From Leptospira sp. B5-022 (GTDB lineage Bacteria > Spirochaetota > Leptospiria > Leptospirales > Leptospiraceae): a DNA stretch of 64,000 nucleotides. Under the pieces are notes generated by a model, which saw only the letters and a list, made by a program, of their open reading frames with translations, was not told where the DNA came from and ran no database searches. Within the stretch, counting starts at the first letter, position 1; the number at the start of each line of letters is the position of its first letter. The stretch is taken from positions 23,501 to 87,500 of the forward strand of contig NZ_ANIJ01000038.1 of NCBI RefSeq assembly GCF_000347035.1, in the 5' to 3' direction. The translations under genes and the position numbers were made by a program. Below are positions 61,359 to 64,000 of this stretch, piece by piece.

Positions 61359-62276
61359 TCAGAGCCTCAGTACGTCCATGAGGCATTCGGCATGTTTATT
61401 TTTTATAAAACTACTTTCCAACACAAAACTCAAAAAAGTTTTTAAGGAAGGATTTTGATTTTCGGGTACGTAAAAAACGGAAACCGGCAAATATAACTGT
61501 TTGATCGGAACAAATTTAGTCTCCGCAGGAGCGAAATTTTGTGCGCCCAGGATAGTCAAAGAAACCCCTTTACCTGTAGCGACTAAAATGGGACAACTTT
61601 CTCTTTCATTCTTGATATAAACTTTAGGTTTGATCCCGCTTTGTTTAAAAAGAGAAGAGATGGTATCGTAAAAACTTCCCGAGTCCTTTTTGGGATGTAA
61701 TATAACGGTTTCGTCCTTTAATTCTTTAAATTCGATCTCTTCTCTTTTTGCAAGTGGATGTTTTTTAGGAACCAATACACCGAGTACTTCATCGTGGACA
61801 GGATGTTTTTCCAAACGAGGATCCGAAACTTCTCCTTCTAAAAAACAAATATCGAATTGCGCAGACTTCAAACCCTTGATGATCCTATTACGCGTTTCCT
61901 GCTGAAGTTGTAATTTGATCCTTGGAAAACGGTCCTGAAACGCGTTAATGATCTGAGGCAAACTAGCCATAAACGTAGTGGTAGAAAACCCGATGTTTAG
62001 TCCCCCTGCTTTCAGTTTACCGATAGAACGAACCTCTTTTTCAATTTTTTCAGCCCTTGCAACGATCTCTCTGCCTTCTTTTAAGAGATATACTCCTGCC
62101 CCGGTAAGTTTCACATGTCTTGTGGATCTCTCGAATAATTTGGTGGAAAGTTCCTCTTCAAAGGAGGAGATCAATCGAGTTAGAGGGGGCTGGGACATAC
62201 CTAAAATTTCCGCACTTTTCCTGAAGTTCAATTCTTCGGCTACCACTATGAAAGATCTCAATTTAGACAAATCCAT
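61359..62276 (-). CDS. LysR family transcriptional regulator
   Basis: A 305-residue regulator. The N-terminal winged helix is clear: LRSFIVVAEELNFRKSAEIL and GMSQPPLTRLISSFEEELST, followed by LFERSTRHVKLTGAGVYLL. The effector domain starts near residue 90 (GGLNIGFSTTTFMASLPQII) and has the usual two-lobed pattern. The ATG at 62276 is used because the longer frame would run into the operator palindrome at 62282-62304. It is divergent from the flavoprotein gene and probably controls it and itself. Confidence 0.9.
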   Translation of the reverse strand: MDLSKLRSFIVVAEELNFRKSAEILGMSQPPLTRLISSFEEELSTKLFERSTRHVKLTGAGVYLLKEGREIVARAEKIEKEVRSIGKLKAGGLNIGFSTTTFMASLPQIINAFQDRFPRIKLQLQQETRNRIIKGLKSAQFDICFLEGEVSDPRLEKHPVHDEVLGVLVPKKHPLAKREEIEFKELKDETVILHPKKDSGSFYDTISSLFKQSGIKPKVYIKNERESCPILVATGKGVSLTILGAQNFAPAETKFVPIKQLYLPVSVFYVPENQNPSLKTFLSFVLESSFIKNKHAECLMDVLRL

Positions 62277-62281
62277 ATATG

Positions 62282-62304
62282 ATTGATACCTATTCAGTAT
62301 CAAT
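62282..62304. promoter_or_regulatory. LysR-type operator palindrome
   Basis: ATTGATAC (62282-62289), a 7-bp spacer, then GTATCAAT (62297-62304): perfect 8-bp arms containing the LTTR core ATAC-N7-GTAT, i.e. T-N11-A. It lies 5 bp before the LysR ATG and about 120 bp before the divergent flavoprotein ATG. Confidence 0.7.
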
Positions 62305-62423
62305 AAATCAACTAATTTCGGAATAAAGCGAAAAAAATACGAATTTCCGCCAAATGTATTTACAGTTTAGAGGATGGTAAAATCCCAATAATTATTATCA
62401 AAAGATCTTCAAGGAGGTCAAAA

Positions 62424-63338
62424 ATGAAATTCGATCATGAAGTGTTGATCATTGGCGGAGGTCCCGCAGGTCTAAGTGCCGCTTTAGCATTAGGTAGAAT
62501 GAGTAGGACCACTCTGGTTTGCGACGATAGTCGCCCGAGAAATGCCGCCTCTTCTCACCTGAATAATTTTCCGACTCGGGACGGGATCCATCCGGCGGAA
62601 TGGAGGAAATTAGTAAAAAAAGATTTAGAAAAATATAATACGATCGGCTTTTTCGAAGGAAGTGTCCTTTCGGTTGAAAGATCCGGATCCGGCTTCATTG
62701 CCAGATTATCCTCTGATCAAACGTTTCATTTTAAAAAAGTCATTCTTGCATACGGAGTAGAAGATAAAGAACTCCCGATCCGAGGTTATAAGGAGCTCTG
62801 GGGCAAGTCTATTTTTCATTGTCCTTATTGCCATGGGTTCGAAGTCAGAGGCTCCAAATTAGGCCTGATCGGGAACGGCGATATGTTAATGTATATGTTA
62901 CCTCTCATATACGATCTTGCATCCGAACTGATCGTTTTTACGAATGGAAAAGCGGATCTTAAGGAAGAACAAATAAATTTACTGAATAAAAAAAAGATCC
63001 CGCTCATTGAAGACAAGATCACAGATTTCGTTTACGAGGGAGAAAAACTGAAAGTTGTGATCTTGGAAAACGGTCATAAAGTGGAAAGGGATGCTCTTTA
63101 TTCGCTTCCGTCTTTTCCATATAAATTGAAATCGCAAATCGGAGAAGAACTAGGCTGCGAAAAAGATCAGTTCGGATTCTATAAAGTTGGAGAAAAAGGA
63201 AAAACGAGTGTGGACGGAGTTTATGCCTGCGGGGATAATGCGAGCGGAGCTCATTCTGTTCTATTAGCTGCTGCATCGGGAGGAATGGCAGCGGCAGGGG
63301 TCGTTCATGAATTGCTGAGTGAGAAACTCTTAGAATAG
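62424..63338 (+). CDS. Thioredoxin-reductase-like FAD/NAD(P) oxidoreductase
   Basis: A 304-residue flavoprotein. FAD site GGGPAGLSAALALGR at 11-25, redox pair CPYC at 133-136 (FHCPYCHGFEVRG), second dinucleotide region GLIGNGDMLMYMLP, and C-terminal VDGVYACGDNASGAHSVLLA. The pattern CPYC within HCPYCHG matches low-molecular-weight thioredoxin-reductase-like proteins that often lack a thioredoxin partner, and no thioredoxin gene is adjacent. The strong AAGGAGGTC lies just before the ATG. Probably controlled by the divergent LysR regulator, for example in oxidative or electrophile stress. Confidence 0.88.
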   Translation: MKFDHEVLIIGGGPAGLSAALALGRMSRTTLVCDDSRPRNAASSHLNNFPTRDGIHPAEWRKLVKKDLEKYNTIGFFEGSVLSVERSGSGFIARLSSDQTFHFKKVILAYGVEDKELPIRGYKELWGKSIFHCPYCHGFEVRGSKLGLIGNGDMLMYMLPLIYDLASELIVFTNGKADLKEEQINLLNKKKIPLIEDKITDFVYEGEKLKVVILENGHKVERDALYSLPSFPYKLKSQIGEELGCEKDQFGFYKVGEKGKTSVDGVYACGDNASGAHSVLLAAASGGMAAAGVVHELLSEKLLE

Positions 63339-63479
63339 ATTGTCCGGTAGAGATGTGAACATTTTTGTTAATTTGAAATAACGCGAAAGCAGCGATTTTC
63401 CGAAAAAGAATAAATTTTTTCTTCCATAAAGTCGGATTGCTGCTGAAATTTTTTCTATCATGCTAAGGCCGGGTAAAAT

Positions 63480-64000
63480 ATGAAAAGATTTCCGATATTA
63501 TTTTTATGTGTCCTCTATTGGAACTGTTTTACGGCAGCGACTTTTGTCCGACACGACGGGGATTTAAATGCACAACGTATTGCGATCCCTTATTTATCCG
63601 AAAGCGCCTATGAAATCACTGAAATAAAAAGGTCTAAAAGTGAACTATTTGTTTCTTATAAAACCGGCTTTTATATTAAAACTGATAGAAAATTCAAATA
63701 TACGGATCGATCGTCCGTCTGCACACCGATTCAGTCTTTGGGACCGAACTATTTCGGCTATTCTTATGCAGATATTTCATCTTCACTATCATCCACTTGT
63801 GATCTATCCTCATCTCCTTCGGCGGAGACTTTGCCATTTGAGGAAATCAAAGATTTAAAAAACGGTATTTGGTTTCCCGATTTGGATATTATTTTATATT
63901 CCGAAAAAGGTTTGGATACCGGTACTAACCACCTTCCCGCTCCGAATCAATTTTCGAAGGAAGTTTTTATTCCGCAAACCGGGCGATATCGAAGTATGAA
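63480..64000 (+). CDS. Lipoprotein, N-terminal part (runs off right edge)
   Basis: The frame from the ATG at 63480 stays open to the end of the window (173 codons). A signal peptide (FPILFLCVLYWNC) ends in a lipobox-like WNC at Cys16. The mature part so far has VRHDGDLNAQRIAIPYLSES, KSELFVSYKTGFYIKTDRKF and a Ser-rich patch (ADISSSLSSTCDLSSSPSAE), then LKNGIWFPDLDIILYSEKGL. I recognise no family. A shorter frame in another register overlaps it and is a shadow. Confidence 0.7.
   Translation, partial: MKRFPILFLCVLYWNCFTAATFVRHDGDLNAQRIAIPYLSESAYEITEIKRSKSELFVSYKTGFYIKTDRKFKYTDRSSVCTPIQSLGPNYFGYSYADISSSLSSTCDLSSSPSAETLPFEEIKDLKNGIWFPDLDIILYSEKGLDTGTNHLPAPNQFSKEVFIPQTGRYRSM

Noticed and set aside
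61186..61386. 66-codon minus-strand frame overlapping the LysR 3' end
   Set aside because: No ribosome-binding site and overlaps a real gene in a different register.
1..64000. tRNA, rRNA, CRISPR arrays and riboswitches
   Set aside because: I looked for cloverleaf-like palindromes, regularly spaced repeats and long structured leaders in the gene-free regions and found none convincing; a covariance-model scan would be decisive.

Overview
The window is chromosomal DNA of a spirochaete, almost certainly a Leptospira species. This rests on many lipoprotein signal peptides with loose lipoboxes, tandem DUF3015 proteins, a TRL-like lipoprotein, an imelysin lipoprotein next to a FecA-like TonB receptor (the lruB arrangement known from Leptospira), a MXAN_6521/LA_1396-type lipoprotein, a moderate-to-low GC content, and dispersed CTCTGTG-type intergenic repeats. 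The species cannot be fixed from the sequence alone. I saw no rRNA, tRNA, CRISPR array or intact insertion sequence.

Layout. 1-5 kb: cell-envelope genes (start of a lipoprotein leaving the window, TRL-like lipoprotein, two DUF3015 exported proteins, DUF4105 protein, lipoprotein alpha/beta hydrolase). 5-16 kb: housekeeping and membrane genes (divergent lipoprotein/hypothetical pair, RlmD/TrmA-type RNA methyltransferase, SpoIID lipoprotein, YbbA/YbbP-like ABC exporter, pyrE, acyl-CoA desaturase). 16-29 kb: a 13-kb block entirely on the minus strand with two versions of an ATP-grasp / alpha-E / transglutaminase ligase system. One is fused (ATP-grasp-alpha-E, then transglutaminase). The other is split (ATP-grasp, alpha-E, then transglutaminase-DUF2126). 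An imelysin lipoprotein and a TonB-dependent receptor lie between them. 29-30.5 kb: an AT-rich Phd/PIN toxin-antitoxin cassette bounded by a 12-bp inverted repeat, then a gene-poor stretch.

30.5-45 kb: two lipoproteins (one with HEGGH), a saccharopine-dehydrogenase-like enoyl reductase, a sterol-desaturase-family enzyme, an unknown exported protein with a tiny lipoprotein, a DUF2064 glycosyltransferase, a HET-C/phospholipase-C-like exported protein behind a striking pair of palindromes, an MlaC-like / RND transporter / lipoprotein operon, nitronate monooxygenase, an ABM monooxygenase and an HtrA-like protease. 45-53 kb: pirin, two small lipoproteins, DUF445 protein, a large GT-C-like membrane protein, a 44-residue gene and a 7TM-SpoIIE phosphatase. 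53-57 kb: sulfate ABC transporter (sbp, cysT, cysW, cysA). 57-64 kb: a small exported protein with its own promoter, a single-chain biotin-dependent acyl-CoA carboxylase, a LysR regulator divergent from a thioredoxin-reductase-like flavoprotein across a perfect LysR-type palindrome, and the start of another lipoprotein running off the right edge.

Most operons here use overlapping stop/start junctions (TAATG, TGATG, ATGA), so translational coupling is common. The candidate for an under-described system is the 16-29 kb block, because the two ligase modules appear to be co-transcribed with a TonB/imelysin metal-uptake pair.
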